Source: Actinomyces ruminicola (lineage in GTDB: Bacteria; Actinomycetota; Actinomycetes; Actinomycetales; Actinomycetaceae). Taken from it: DNA of 50,258 bases. Below, piece by piece: positions 19,294 through 27,863 of this stretch. Within the stretch, counting starts at the first letter, position 1; each line of letters starts with the position of its first letter. The notes under the pieces were generated by a model. The model saw nothing but the letters and a program-made list of their open reading frames with translations. It ran no database searches and had not been told where the DNA came from. The position numbers and the translations under genes are program-made. The DNA lies in contig NZ_FNIM01000018.1 in NCBI RefSeq assembly GCF_900103885.1, positions 1-50,258 of the forward strand, read 5' to 3'.

Positions 19294-19647
19294 TCACATC
19301 AGCCCCCTGGCGCGCGCCCACTGGTCCACTGAGGCCGATGGCACAGCAGCCCCCAGTGCTGCGGCCCCCTGGGCTACGAACTCGTCATTGCGCCTGTGGG
19401 CGGTCGCAAGATCCCGCACGCCCTCACCCACGTTCCCGTAGCGGCTTCCCAGGGACGTCCTGCGGCTCTCCAGCCTGGCCGCGGCGGTTCCGGCACTCCC
19501 CGAGCTCAGCGAGCCCGGCATGGCCGCGCCGACCTTCTCCAAGGGGCCCGAGGCATCCAGGGCTTCGATCCCGTTACGAAGCTCCTCCAGGGAGAAGGCC
19601 AGCATCTCCAGGTCGCCTCCGACGATATGGATATCCGCATCCGCCAC
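19294..19647 (-). CDS. WXG100/ESX-like small helical protein
   Basis: 117-aa protein without signal peptide, made of two long helices (DLEMLAFSLEELRNGIEAL ... LESRRTSLGSRYGNVGEGVRDLA) separated by a Gly/Ser turn, the size and shape of a WXG100/EspC-type secreted protein. No strict W-x-G is present; the turn has PGSLSSGSAG. The GTG at 19647 is chosen because GGAGG lies 5 nt upstream; the frame stays open to 19722 but that extension has no ribosome site. It lies 1 bp before the effector gene and is probably its co-secreted partner or chaperone. No ESX secretion apparatus gene is in the window, so the machinery must be elsewhere. Confidence 0.68.
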   Translation of the reverse strand: MADADIHIVGGDLEMLAFSLEELRNGIEALDASGPLEKVGAAMPGSLSSGSAGTAAARLESRRTSLGSRYGNVGEGVRDLATAHRRNDEFVAQGAAALGAAVPSASVDQWARARGLM

Positions 19648-19794
19648 GAAAACCTCCAGAGCATCAAGGGATGAGCCCGTCTGCAACGAACCCAGCGAGT
19701 GAACCGGGCGCAAGCCAACCACCGTGACCCGTTCGTGTCAAGAGCGCAACTACAGTGCGCGCCGCCTGGACGGAGTAACTCTCCGCCCGACCTC

Positions 19795-20988
<1,194 letters not shown>

Positions 20989-21067
20989 TCACCGATCGTC
21001 TGTCATTGATCGTGGACGCATTCGAGGCGGCATCCATGACCGCAGCCGGACCACGGCGCCGGTACAC

Positions 21068-21089
21068 TAACATGGTTGTAACAGTTACT
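21068..21089 (+). promoter_or_regulatory. Candidate LytTR-type binding site (tandem TAACA repeats)
   Basis: TAACATGGTTG and TAACAGTTACT are two direct repeats 11 bp apart, one helical turn, about 100 bp upstream of the LytTR response-regulator gene. The ACAGTTA core resembles AgrA-type sites (ACAGTTAAG). The second copy also forms the small palindrome GTAAC-A-GTTAC at 21078-21088. A candidate only. Confidence 0.4.
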
Positions 21090-21187
21090 TTCGGTGCTCA
21101 CGAGAACGCTCGGTTCCGGCGTCTCCCTGGCCGTGGCGCAGTCCCCGCGCCACCAGCTCCCATGCACCGTGCTACCCGCAGTCGCCG

Positions 21188-21928
21188 ATGAATGTGAATA
21201 CGAGCTCCCGCCCCATACTCCGCGTCGGCGTCGTTGACGACGACGCCCACCACCGCCGCGTCCTTTCCGACTATCTCGCACGCTTCGGCCACGAGCGGGG
21301 CCTGGAGCTGCAGGTCTCCACTTTTGAGGACGGCCAGGCCCTCCTGAACGGCTTCCGCCCCGTCTACGACATCCTCCTGCTGGACATCCGCATGAAGAGC
21401 ACAGACGGTCTTGCCCTCGCCCGGGCGGTACGTCGCACCGACCCGGATGTCGTCATCATCTTCATCACCGTTGCCCAGCAGTACGCGATCAACGGCTACG
21501 AGGTCGCCGCCCTCGGCTACCTGGTCAAGCCCTTCCCCTACGCCTCCCTGGGCCATGAGCTGGGCCGGGCCCTGGAGGTGCTGGAACGGCGGGACAGCGC
21601 CGGCGTCGTGCTCAAGGACGGGCAGGGACTGCGGCGCGTGCCCGTACGCGACATCGTCTACCTGGAGTCCTCCGGTCACCGCCTTCAGGTGCACCTGACC
21701 GACGGCGCCATCACCCTGCCCGGCTCGCTCAAGCAGATGGAGCCGCAGCTGGCCCCGCACGGCTTCTTCCGCTCCAACTCCTGCTACATCGTCAACCTGC
21801 GGCACGTGGTGGCGGTGCGGGAGCAGGACTCCGTGATGAGTACCGGACAGGTATTGCGCATCTCCCGCCCCCGCAAGAAGGAGTTCATGCGGGCCCTGAC
21901 CGAGCACGTGTCCGGAACGCTCACGTGA
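21188..21928 (+). CDS. LytTR-family response regulator (AgrA-like)
   Basis: Two-component response regulator of 246 aa. Receiver domain (about 10-130): VGVVDDDAHH (acidic pocket), phosphoacceptor D66 in DILLLDIRMKS, conserved Thr in FITVAQQYAI, Lys in YLVKPFPYASL. A LytTR DNA-binding domain follows (about 150-245) with VPVRDIVYLESSGHRLQVHL and FFRSNSCYIVNLRHVVAVREQ, which match the family. The gene overlaps the next gene by 4 nt (GTGA at 21925-21928). A tandem TAACA site about 100 bp upstream is a candidate autoregulatory operator. Confidence 0.92.
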   Translation: MNVNTSSRPILRVGVVDDDAHHRRVLSDYLARFGHERGLELQVSTFEDGQALLNGFRPVYDILLLDIRMKSTDGLALARAVRRTDPDVVIIFITVAQQYAINGYEVAALGYLVKPFPYASLGHELGRALEVLERRDSAGVVLKDGQGLRRVPVRDIVYLESSGHRLQVHLTDGAITLPGSLKQMEPQLAPHGFFRSNSCYIVNLRHVVAVREQDSVMSTGQVLRISRPRKKEFMRALTEHVSGTLT

Positions 21929-23262
21929 TCCAGGAGGCGCTGCCGGACATCCCCCGGCTGTGGACCGCGCTGGCCGAGTGGGGCGCGTGCCTGCTGTACG
22001 TGCTGGCCACCTGGCGGCCGCAGGACTCCCGACGCCGGGGCGTGACGGTGATGGCCGCGGCCCTGCCGGCCCTGTGCGCCTACCAGGTGCTCGCCGCTCG
22101 TCTGCCTATCTCATTGTGGCTGGCAGGCATGCTGGGTGCGGTGGCCGCCATGTGGGGCGTGCTGCACCTGGCGCTGAACGGCTCGCTGCGACGATCCACC
22201 TACCTGGTGGTACGGGCCTTCGTGGCCGCTGAGCTGGTGGCCTCCCTGGAGTGGCAGTTGGAGCTGTTCATCCTCCGTGACCGCGCCGGCACGGTCTGGG
22301 CCGCGCCATTGACCATCGCCGTCGACGGCGTCGCGCTGGGCGTGGTCTACCTGCTCGAGCGTCCCCGGTTCCGCACCGAGGTAGTGCCCACCGTCGCCAC
22401 CGTGGCCGGGGCGGCGGCTATTGCCGCCATCACCTTCGCCATGTCGAATCTCAGCTTCCTGAGCACGGCGACGCCCTTCTCCGGGCGGCTGGGCGCGGAG
22501 GTCTTCTACATCCGCACGCTGGTGGATCTGTGCGGGTTCATCATTCTGTACGCCCAGCGGGAGGTCGACCTGCAGAACCGCGCGAGCTTCGAGCTGGCCA
22601 CCTCCGAGGCGCTGCTGCATTCGCAGTACGAGCAGTACCTGACATCCAAGCGGGCCATCGACATCGTCAACCGTAAGTACCACGACCTGCGCCACATGAT
22701 CGCGTCCGTGCGCGCCGAGCCCGATCCTGCGGTCCGGCTGGACCGACTCGGCGACCTGGAGGCGTCCGTGCGCCCGTACGAAGTCTTCGTGCGCACCGGC
22801 AGCCCCGTGCTCGACGTCATCCTCACCGACCGGGAGCAGGCCTGCCAGGATGCGGGCGTCACCATGACCACGATCGCCGACGGCGCCGCGCTCGGCTTCA
22901 TGGCCACCGCGGATCTGGCCACGCTGGTCGGCACCGCCCTGGACAATGCCCTGGAGGCCGTCTCGCGCATTGACGACGCCGGTGAACGGTGGATTCGTCT
23001 GGACGTGCGCACCCGCCGCGGCTTCGTCCTGCTGGAGGTGGAGAATCCGGTGGCCGCCGCACCGGTGGTGGCAGCAGCAGGTGAGCCCCTGATGAGCACC
23101 GAGGCGGACAGCGACATTCACGGCTTCGGTATGCGCGCCATCCGGTCCGCCGCCGAGGCGTACGGCGGCCAGGTAACCGCTGGGGAAGGCTCGCAGGGCA
23201 CCTTCGTGCTGCGCGTGCTGCTGCCGGTGCCCGCCGCCCACCCGCGCCGCAGCCGGCGCTAG
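21925..23262 (+). CDS. AgrC/ComD-like sensor histidine kinase
   Basis: 445-aa membrane kinase of the HPK10 type. Six hydrophobic segments occupy about residues 1-200, then a coiled linker, the H-box YHDLRHMIASVRA with the phospho-accepting His near 252, and an HATPase_c domain (LVGTALDNALEAV, the N-box, then GFGMRAIRSAAEAYGG). This is the architecture of AgrC/BlpH-type peptide sensors that pair with LytTR regulators. It is translationally coupled to the regulator before it. No AgrB-type processing protease or peptide precursor is visible within 3 kb, so the signal is unknown. Confidence 0.88.
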   Translation: MIQEALPDIPRLWTALAEWGACLLYVLATWRPQDSRRRGVTVMAAALPALCAYQVLAARLPISLWLAGMLGAVAAMWGVLHLALNGSLRRSTYLVVRAFVAAELVASLEWQLELFILRDRAGTVWAAPLTIAVDGVALGVVYLLERPRFRTEVVPTVATVAGAAAIAAITFAMSNLSFLSTATPFSGRLGAEVFYIRTLVDLCGFIILYAQREVDLQNRASFELATSEALLHSQYEQYLTSKRAIDIVNRKYHDLRHMIASVRAEPDPAVRLDRLGDLEASVRPYEVFVRTGSPVLDVILTDREQACQDAGVTMTTIADGAALGFMATADLATLVGTALDNALEAVSRIDDAGERWIRLDVRTRRGFVLLEVENPVAAAPVVAAAGEPLMSTEADSDIHGFGMRAIRSAAEAYGGQVTAGEGSQGTFVLRVLLPVPAAHPRRSRR

Positions 23263-23290
23263 TGCCGCACCGAGACCGGTCGCTGCCACC

Positions 23291-23357
23291 GCCGAGATCG
23301 GTAGAACTCACGTGCCGAGATCGGTAGAACTTACGTGCCGAGATCGGTCGCTATGGC
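23291..23357 (+). repeat. Direct repeats, 23-bp unit, after the sensor kinase gene
   Basis: Unit GCCGAGATCGGTAGAACT followed by (C/T)ACGT occurs at 23291-23313 and 23314-23336; a third, partial copy begins at 23337 and then changes to CGCTATGGC. A related but altered copy (CACCGAGACCGGTCGCTGCC) overlaps the start of the block at about 23270. It fills the gap between convergent genes and could act as a terminator-like or mobile intergenic repeat. Too few copies, and no spacers, for CRISPR. Confidence 0.7.
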
Positions 23358-23392
23358 AGTAGCCCCTCGTCGGCCCCGCGCCGGGGCCGACC

Positions 23393-24481
23393 TCAGTTCA
23401 GGGCGAGTACCCGGCGGGCCACCCGATAGCCGGCCACCGGCACCCATTTGCCGGGGCGTCCTGGAATCGTCATCAGCCGCCCCATGAGGGAGGCGCGCAC
23501 GCGCCGAGCCACGTCCGGCCGCTCGGCGTCCAGGCGCTCCCACAACTGCTGTTTGATGGCGAGGTTGCGGGGCGTGCGAGAGCGCAGCGCCATGGTGGTG
23601 ATAACCACCGCGCTCATGGTGTAGATGTGCACCAGGTAGCGCAGCAGCGCCGCCGGCACCTCGCCCTCGTGGGGCATCGCCTCCAGCATGAGCGCGTTGA
23701 CCCGGTCATGCTGGTCCAGGCGCGCCACGATCACGTCGTCGGCCACGGACTGCCCCGCCCGTCCCACTGTGTAGTAGTACAGGTCGAGGTCCAGGTAGGT
23801 CAGCGTCCTCACCTGCCGCAGCGGCTCGAAGGCGAACAGGTTGTCCACGTAGAAGCAGTGCTCGGGCAGCCGCAGCCCGGAGCGTTCCAGCACCTCCCTC
23901 CGGTAGGCGAGGGAGTGCATCATGAGGTACTGGTCGGGGCGGAAGCGTCCGACGTCGTCCCAACCGCCAATGCGCCCGCTGGGGAGCAGCCCCCTGAAGC
24001 GCACCGCGTGGCGGCCGGGCCTGATGCCCCGGGGACCGCGGCGGGCGGGACCGTGGCTCAGGCGGTACCAGGCCGGCGTGCCCTCACGGACGTACACGAA
24101 GTTGGTGACGACCAGGTCCGGCTCGGTGCCCTCCCGCCGCCAGGAGCGCAGGGAGGCGAGCAGGGCGCGCAAGGCACCGGGGTCGATGGCGTCGTCGGCG
24201 TCGCACACCTTCAGCCAGGTGCCCCGCGCCGCCGCGACGCCGGCGTTGATGGCGCCGCCGTGGCCCTTGTTGGCCTGGTGGATGACCTCGATGGCCGTGT
24301 GCGCCTGGGCGTAGGCATCGGCGAGGGCGCCGGTGCCGTCCGTGGCGCCGTCGTCGACGACGATGATCTCCAGGGCACCGCCCCCGTCGTCAGCGGCCAC
24401 GAGACTGGACAGGCAACGGCCCAGACAGTCCTCGGCGTTGTAGGCCGGGACGACGACCGTGATAAGGGGGCTGGCGGGCAC
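23393..24481 (-). CDS. Family 2 glycosyltransferase (GT-A)
   Basis: 362-aa GT-A enzyme that transfers a sugar from a nucleotide donor. Signatures in order: ITVVVPAYNAEDCLGRCLSS, IIVVDDGATDGTGALAD, ANKGHGGAINAGVAAARGTWLKVCDADDAID with the DxD-type DADD metal site. After the catalytic part (~1-240) is a C-terminal Arg-rich helical tail. No transmembrane helix, so cytosolic or membrane-peripheral. It is next to a GtrA-like gene on the same strand and near glf, so a role in cell-surface polysaccharide or teichoic-acid-like glycans is likely, with the exact sugar unknown. GTG start at 24481. Confidence 0.9.
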   Translation of the reverse strand: MPASPLITVVVPAYNAEDCLGRCLSSLVAADDGGGALEIIVVDDGATDGTGALADAYAQAHTAIEVIHQANKGHGGAINAGVAAARGTWLKVCDADDAIDPGALRALLASLRSWRREGTEPDLVVTNFVYVREGTPAWYRLSHGPARRGPRGIRPGRHAVRFRGLLPSGRIGGWDDVGRFRPDQYLMMHSLAYRREVLERSGLRLPEHCFYVDNLFAFEPLRQVRTLTYLDLDLYYYTVGRAGQSVADDVIVARLDQHDRVNALMLEAMPHEGEVPAALLRYLVHIYTMSAVVITTMALRSRTPRNLAIKQQLWERLDAERPDVARRVRASLMGRLMTIPGRPGKWVPVAGYRVARRVLALN

Positions 24482-24604
24482 CGCGCGGGTCTCCTTGCTC
24501 TACGGAGTCAGCCGGCGCACCGCGGTTGCCGGGCAGGCGCCCGGCCCGCGCCCGCGGCGCTCCTGATGATTGACGGGTATGACACTACCGGACCGGTGCC
24601 CGGC

Positions 24605-25246
24605 TCAGTGCGCCGACAGCGCCTCGGCCTCCTCGGCGGTCTGCCGCTGCACGTCGCCGTCCTCGGGCACGCGCTTGAAGATCACCTTGAAGATGGGGAA
24701 GAACACCCAGAAGGAGATGGCCGCGTTGATGATCATGGTGACCACGTCCGCCACGGTCTCGCCGGTGGAGGCACCGAGCGTGCCCTTGCACCAGGAGTAG
24801 ATGGGCTCCTTGTAAAGCACCTGCAGCGCGGCGGCGACGATGGTGATGACCACGTAGGCGACCGTGTACCAGAAGGCCGCCTTCCAGATCGAGGAGTTCG
24901 ACTTGAAGGTTATGGAGCGCTGCGCGAAGAAGTTGATGACCTGGGCGATAAGCAGCGTGATCTCCACGGCCAGGAAGTAGGCCAGACCGCCGCCGGAGCC
25001 GTCGGCCTGGATCGGGCCGGCCACGTAGTCGAACAGGTAGACCGTGCTGCCGCCGGAGGAACCGACCGGCAGGAATTGGAAGGTGGTGCCCTGCAGCGAG
25101 GTGAACCCGAAGATCCAGCGGAACAGCGGCATCAGGATGAGCTGCAGCACGGTGACGCCATTGGACAGGATGAAGAAGACGATGAACTGGGCGGTGGTCT
25201 CGTGGCGCTCCTCGAAGCGGTGCCACCAGGCGGTGATCGGTTTCAT
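24605..25246 (-). CDS. GtrA-like membrane protein
   Basis: 213 aa with four hydrophobic segments in the GtrA pattern (about 20-45, 88-108, 125-148, 165-187), the family of small polytopic proteins implicated in lipid-linked sugar translocation. Between helices 1 and 2 is an extra extracytoplasmic loop of ~45 residues (GTTFQFLPVGSSGGSTVYLF and GPIQADGSGGGLA), longer than in typical GtrA. The motif NFFAQRSITFKSNSS before the third helix is characteristic. Upstream of the GT2 gene, same strand, so probably one unit for glycan export/assembly. Confidence 0.8.
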   Translation of the reverse strand: MKPITAWWHRFEERHETTAQFIVFFILSNGVTVLQLILMPLFRWIFGFTSLQGTTFQFLPVGSSGGSTVYLFDYVAGPIQADGSGGGLAYFLAVEITLLIAQVINFFAQRSITFKSNSSIWKAAFWYTVAYVVITIVAAALQVLYKEPIYSWCKGTLGASTGETVADVVTMIINAAISFWVFFPIFKVIFKRVPEDGDVQRQTAEEAEALSAH

Positions 25247-25323
25247 TAGAGGTCTCGGTCTCTCTTATCGGGGGAACTGGATGGATGGGCCACAGGCCTT
25301 GGTACGCGGACTCGAAGGCGGAT

Positions 25324-27741
25324 TCAGCGAGGGGAATCGAGCTGCCGCTGGGTGGCCTTGTCCTGCCTGCGGTTGCGGAAGAAGCCGCCGACGAGGGTGC
25401 GTGCTCCGCGCAGGCCGTGGCCGCCCACGAAGTCGACGATGCCGTCGACCATCTCCGCCGACACCATGCCGCCGGTCATCTTGCACATGGCGCGCAGCGG
25501 CATGTTGAGCATGAACAGGATGTTCAGATCGGGCTTACCGGAGGCGTCGGCCTTGGCCTTCTGGCGCTCCAGCACCTTCACGGCCAGCCGACCGATGCGG
25601 CTGCGGGAGCGGGCGAGGTCGGATACCGGGCTGTTGGGGCCGATGCGGCCGGATGTCTCCGGCTGCGGCACTTCCCGTCCAAGTAGGACGGCGAACTCGG
25701 CTTCGGTCGCCTCGGTGACGGTGCCGTCCAGGTAGTGGCCCAGCGCCGGGTCGGCGGGGGCGAGCGGGTCGCCGTCCACCTCCAAGGAGGCCTCGAGCGG
25801 CAAGTCCTCCACGTTCCGGCCCACTCGCACCGTCCAGGTGCCCGCCGGGCGCACCCAGCGTCCCTCATTCACCGAGTAGCGGCGGAAGGTGTAGTCGTCG
25901 AAGGGGATGGTCACCGCCACCGCCTCCCCCGCCGCCACGGGCACCTTGGCGAAGCCCTTAAGCTCCCGGACTGGACCCCACGCTCCTGCGGGGGCGGTGA
26001 CGTACAGCTGCACCACCTCGGTGCCGTCGACGGCGGAGGTGTTGGTTACCGTCAGGTGCGCGCCGTCCTCGTCCACGCTCAGCCCGGAGTACTCGAAGCT
26101 GGAGTAGGACAGGCCAAACCCGAAGGGGTGGGCTACGGGCGTGCCGGTGGTGCTGTAGTAGCGGTAGCCGACGTAGGGACCGTCCCGATACAGGGCGAGC
26201 TCCCCCGTGGCGGGGAACCAGGCGGAGGTGGGGTTGTCCTCGTAGCGCACCGGGTAGGTCTCGGCCAGCCGGCCAGAGGGGTTGACCGCTCCGGTGAGCA
26301 CCCGCAGTGCGGCGCCGGCACCGGCCTGCCCGGACAGGCTGGCGTGTACCACGGCCCGGGTGTGCTCCTCCCAGGCAGTCTCCACCGCGGATCCCGCCGA
26401 CACGACGGCGACTACATTCGGGTTGGTCCGGTACAGGGCCTCCAGCAGCCGCGTCTGGACCTGCGGCAGGCGCATGTGGGAGCGGTCCAGGCCCTCGGAC
26501 TCGGACAGCTCGTCCAGTCCGATGCAGGCCAGGACAACGTCGGCGCGACCGGCCAGGGCTACCGCCTCGTCGAGTAGGGCCTGGTCGGGCGCGCCTTGCC
26601 GGTCGTAGCCCTGTGCGTAGCCGACCAGTTCCAGTTCGGTGTTGGAGAGCTCCTCCAGGAGGTTCTCCAGCCGGGTCGGGTTGATCTGGGAGGAGCCGGA
26701 GCCCTGGTAGCGGGGTGTCTTGGCCATGTCGCCGACGACGGCGACGCGGGTGCCGGGTGCGAGCGGCAGGATGCCGTCCTGGTTGCGCAGCAGCACCATG
26801 GACTCCTCGGCTACCCGTCGGGCCAGGGCGTGATGGGCCTCGACCTCGATCCTGGGCCGGTCGGCCGCGGCGGTGCGTGTTGAGGGTGCGGCTGAGGCCA
26901 TGGCAATGACCTCGGCGGCGCGGGCATAGACGGCGTCGCGACTGATGCGGCCGGCTTCTACGGCGGCGACGACCTCGCGCGCGGAGTGCAGGCCCGGTGC
27001 AGGCATCTCCAGGGAGGACCCGGCCGCGGCGGCCGCGGCGGCGTCGTTGGAGCCGCCCCAGTCGGAGACGACCATCCCGTTGAAGCCCCACTCCCGGCGC
27101 AGGATCTCGGTGAGCAGGTGGGGGTGCTCGTTGGCGTAGGTGCCGTTGACCCGGTTGTAGGAGCTCATCAGGGCGCGCGGGTGTGCCTCGCGCACCACGA
27201 TCTCGAAGGCGGTCAGGTATATCTCCCGCATGGTGGCCTCGTCCACCACCGAGTCGGAGGCCATGCGCCGCAGCTCCTGGCCGTTGACGGCGAAGTGCTT
27301 GGGAGTGGCCGCCACCCCCTGGGACTGGATGCCCCGGACGAGTCCGGCGGCCATACGGCCGGCGAGGAGCGGGTCCTCGGAGTAGTACTCGAAGTTGCGG
27401 CCGCACAGCGGGGAGCGCTTGATGTTCATCCCCGGCCCCAGCAGCACATCGACCCCGAGGGCCAGCGCCTCCTGGCCCAGGGCGGCGCCCATCTGCTCGG
27501 CCAGGTCCGGGTCCCAGGAGTTGGCGACCGTGGCCGCCGTCGGGAAGCAGGTGGCGGGCTCGGAGGCGGCGATGCCGAGGTGATCGCCGCTGCCGAGCTG
27601 TCGCCGCACCCCGTGCGGCCCGTCGGACAGGACGAAGGAATTGATGCCGCACTCGGGCAGGGCGCGGGAGTCCCATTCGGAGGACCCTGACAGCAGCGCG
27701 GCGGCCTGAAGGAGCGTGAGCTTCGAGGCGGTGGTGGTCAC
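25324..27741 (-). CDS. GH3 beta-glucosidase-type hydrolase, cytoplasmic
   Basis: 805 aa, standard GH3 order: (beta/alpha)8 barrel (1-300), alpha/beta sandwich (about 330-520), fibronectin-III-like domain (about 560-680), then ~120 extra C-terminal residues rich in Arg/Lys that are not part of the catalytic fold. The nucleophile is D227 in GMVVSDWGGSNDA; KHFAVNGQE (K148-H149) and GMNIKRSPLCGRNFEYYSEDP are the -1 subsite motifs. No signal peptide or TM segment, so intracellular, acting on imported oligosaccharides such as beta-glucosides. The GTG at 27741 has AAGGA 8 nt upstream. The C-terminal tail has no counterpart I recognise. Same strand as, and downstream of, the permuted GH3 gene. Confidence 0.9.
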   Translation of the reverse strand: MTTTASKLTLLQAAALLSGSSEWDSRALPECGINSFVLSDGPHGVRRQLGSGDHLGIAASEPATCFPTAATVANSWDPDLAEQMGAALGQEALALGVDVLLGPGMNIKRSPLCGRNFEYYSEDPLLAGRMAAGLVRGIQSQGVAATPKHFAVNGQELRRMASDSVVDEATMREIYLTAFEIVVREAHPRALMSSYNRVNGTYANEHPHLLTEILRREWGFNGMVVSDWGGSNDAAAAAAAGSSLEMPAPGLHSAREVVAAVEAGRISRDAVYARAAEVIAMASAAPSTRTAAADRPRIEVEAHHALARRVAEESMVLLRNQDGILPLAPGTRVAVVGDMAKTPRYQGSGSSQINPTRLENLLEELSNTELELVGYAQGYDRQGAPDQALLDEAVALAGRADVVLACIGLDELSESEGLDRSHMRLPQVQTRLLEALYRTNPNVVAVVSAGSAVETAWEEHTRAVVHASLSGQAGAGAALRVLTGAVNPSGRLAETYPVRYEDNPTSAWFPATGELALYRDGPYVGYRYYSTTGTPVAHPFGFGLSYSSFEYSGLSVDEDGAHLTVTNTSAVDGTEVVQLYVTAPAGAWGPVRELKGFAKVPVAAGEAVAVTIPFDDYTFRRYSVNEGRWVRPAGTWTVRVGRNVEDLPLEASLEVDGDPLAPADPALGHYLDGTVTEATEAEFAVLLGREVPQPETSGRIGPNSPVSDLARSRSRIGRLAVKVLERQKAKADASGKPDLNILFMLNMPLRAMCKMTGGMVSAEMVDGIVDFVGGHGLRGARTLVGGFFRNRRQDKATQRQLDSPR

Positions 27742-27809
27742 GGCGTATTCCTTAGCTTGGTGGGCGTTCGGGATGGCGGGGAGTTGTGGGTGCGGGCCCG
27801 GGCAGGGCG

Positions 27810-27852
27810 CCGGTGGGCGGGGCGGGGATGCTGTCCTCGTCCCGCCCACCGG
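27810..27852 (-). terminator. Hairpin terminator after the permuted GH3 gene
   Basis: 12-bp GC stem (27810-27821 with 27841-27852), loop about 19 nt, immediately past the stop codon of the 27864-30773 gene on the minus strand. Confidence 0.6.
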
Positions 27853-27863
27853 GTTATCGATTG

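Noticed and set aside
21005..21187. Signal peptide gene (AgrD-like) between glf and the response regulator
   Set aside because: No short frame with a ribosome site and a cysteine-containing, amphipathic product was found.
23291..23357. CRISPR array
   Set aside because: Units abut without spacers, only about three copies, and no cas gene nearby.
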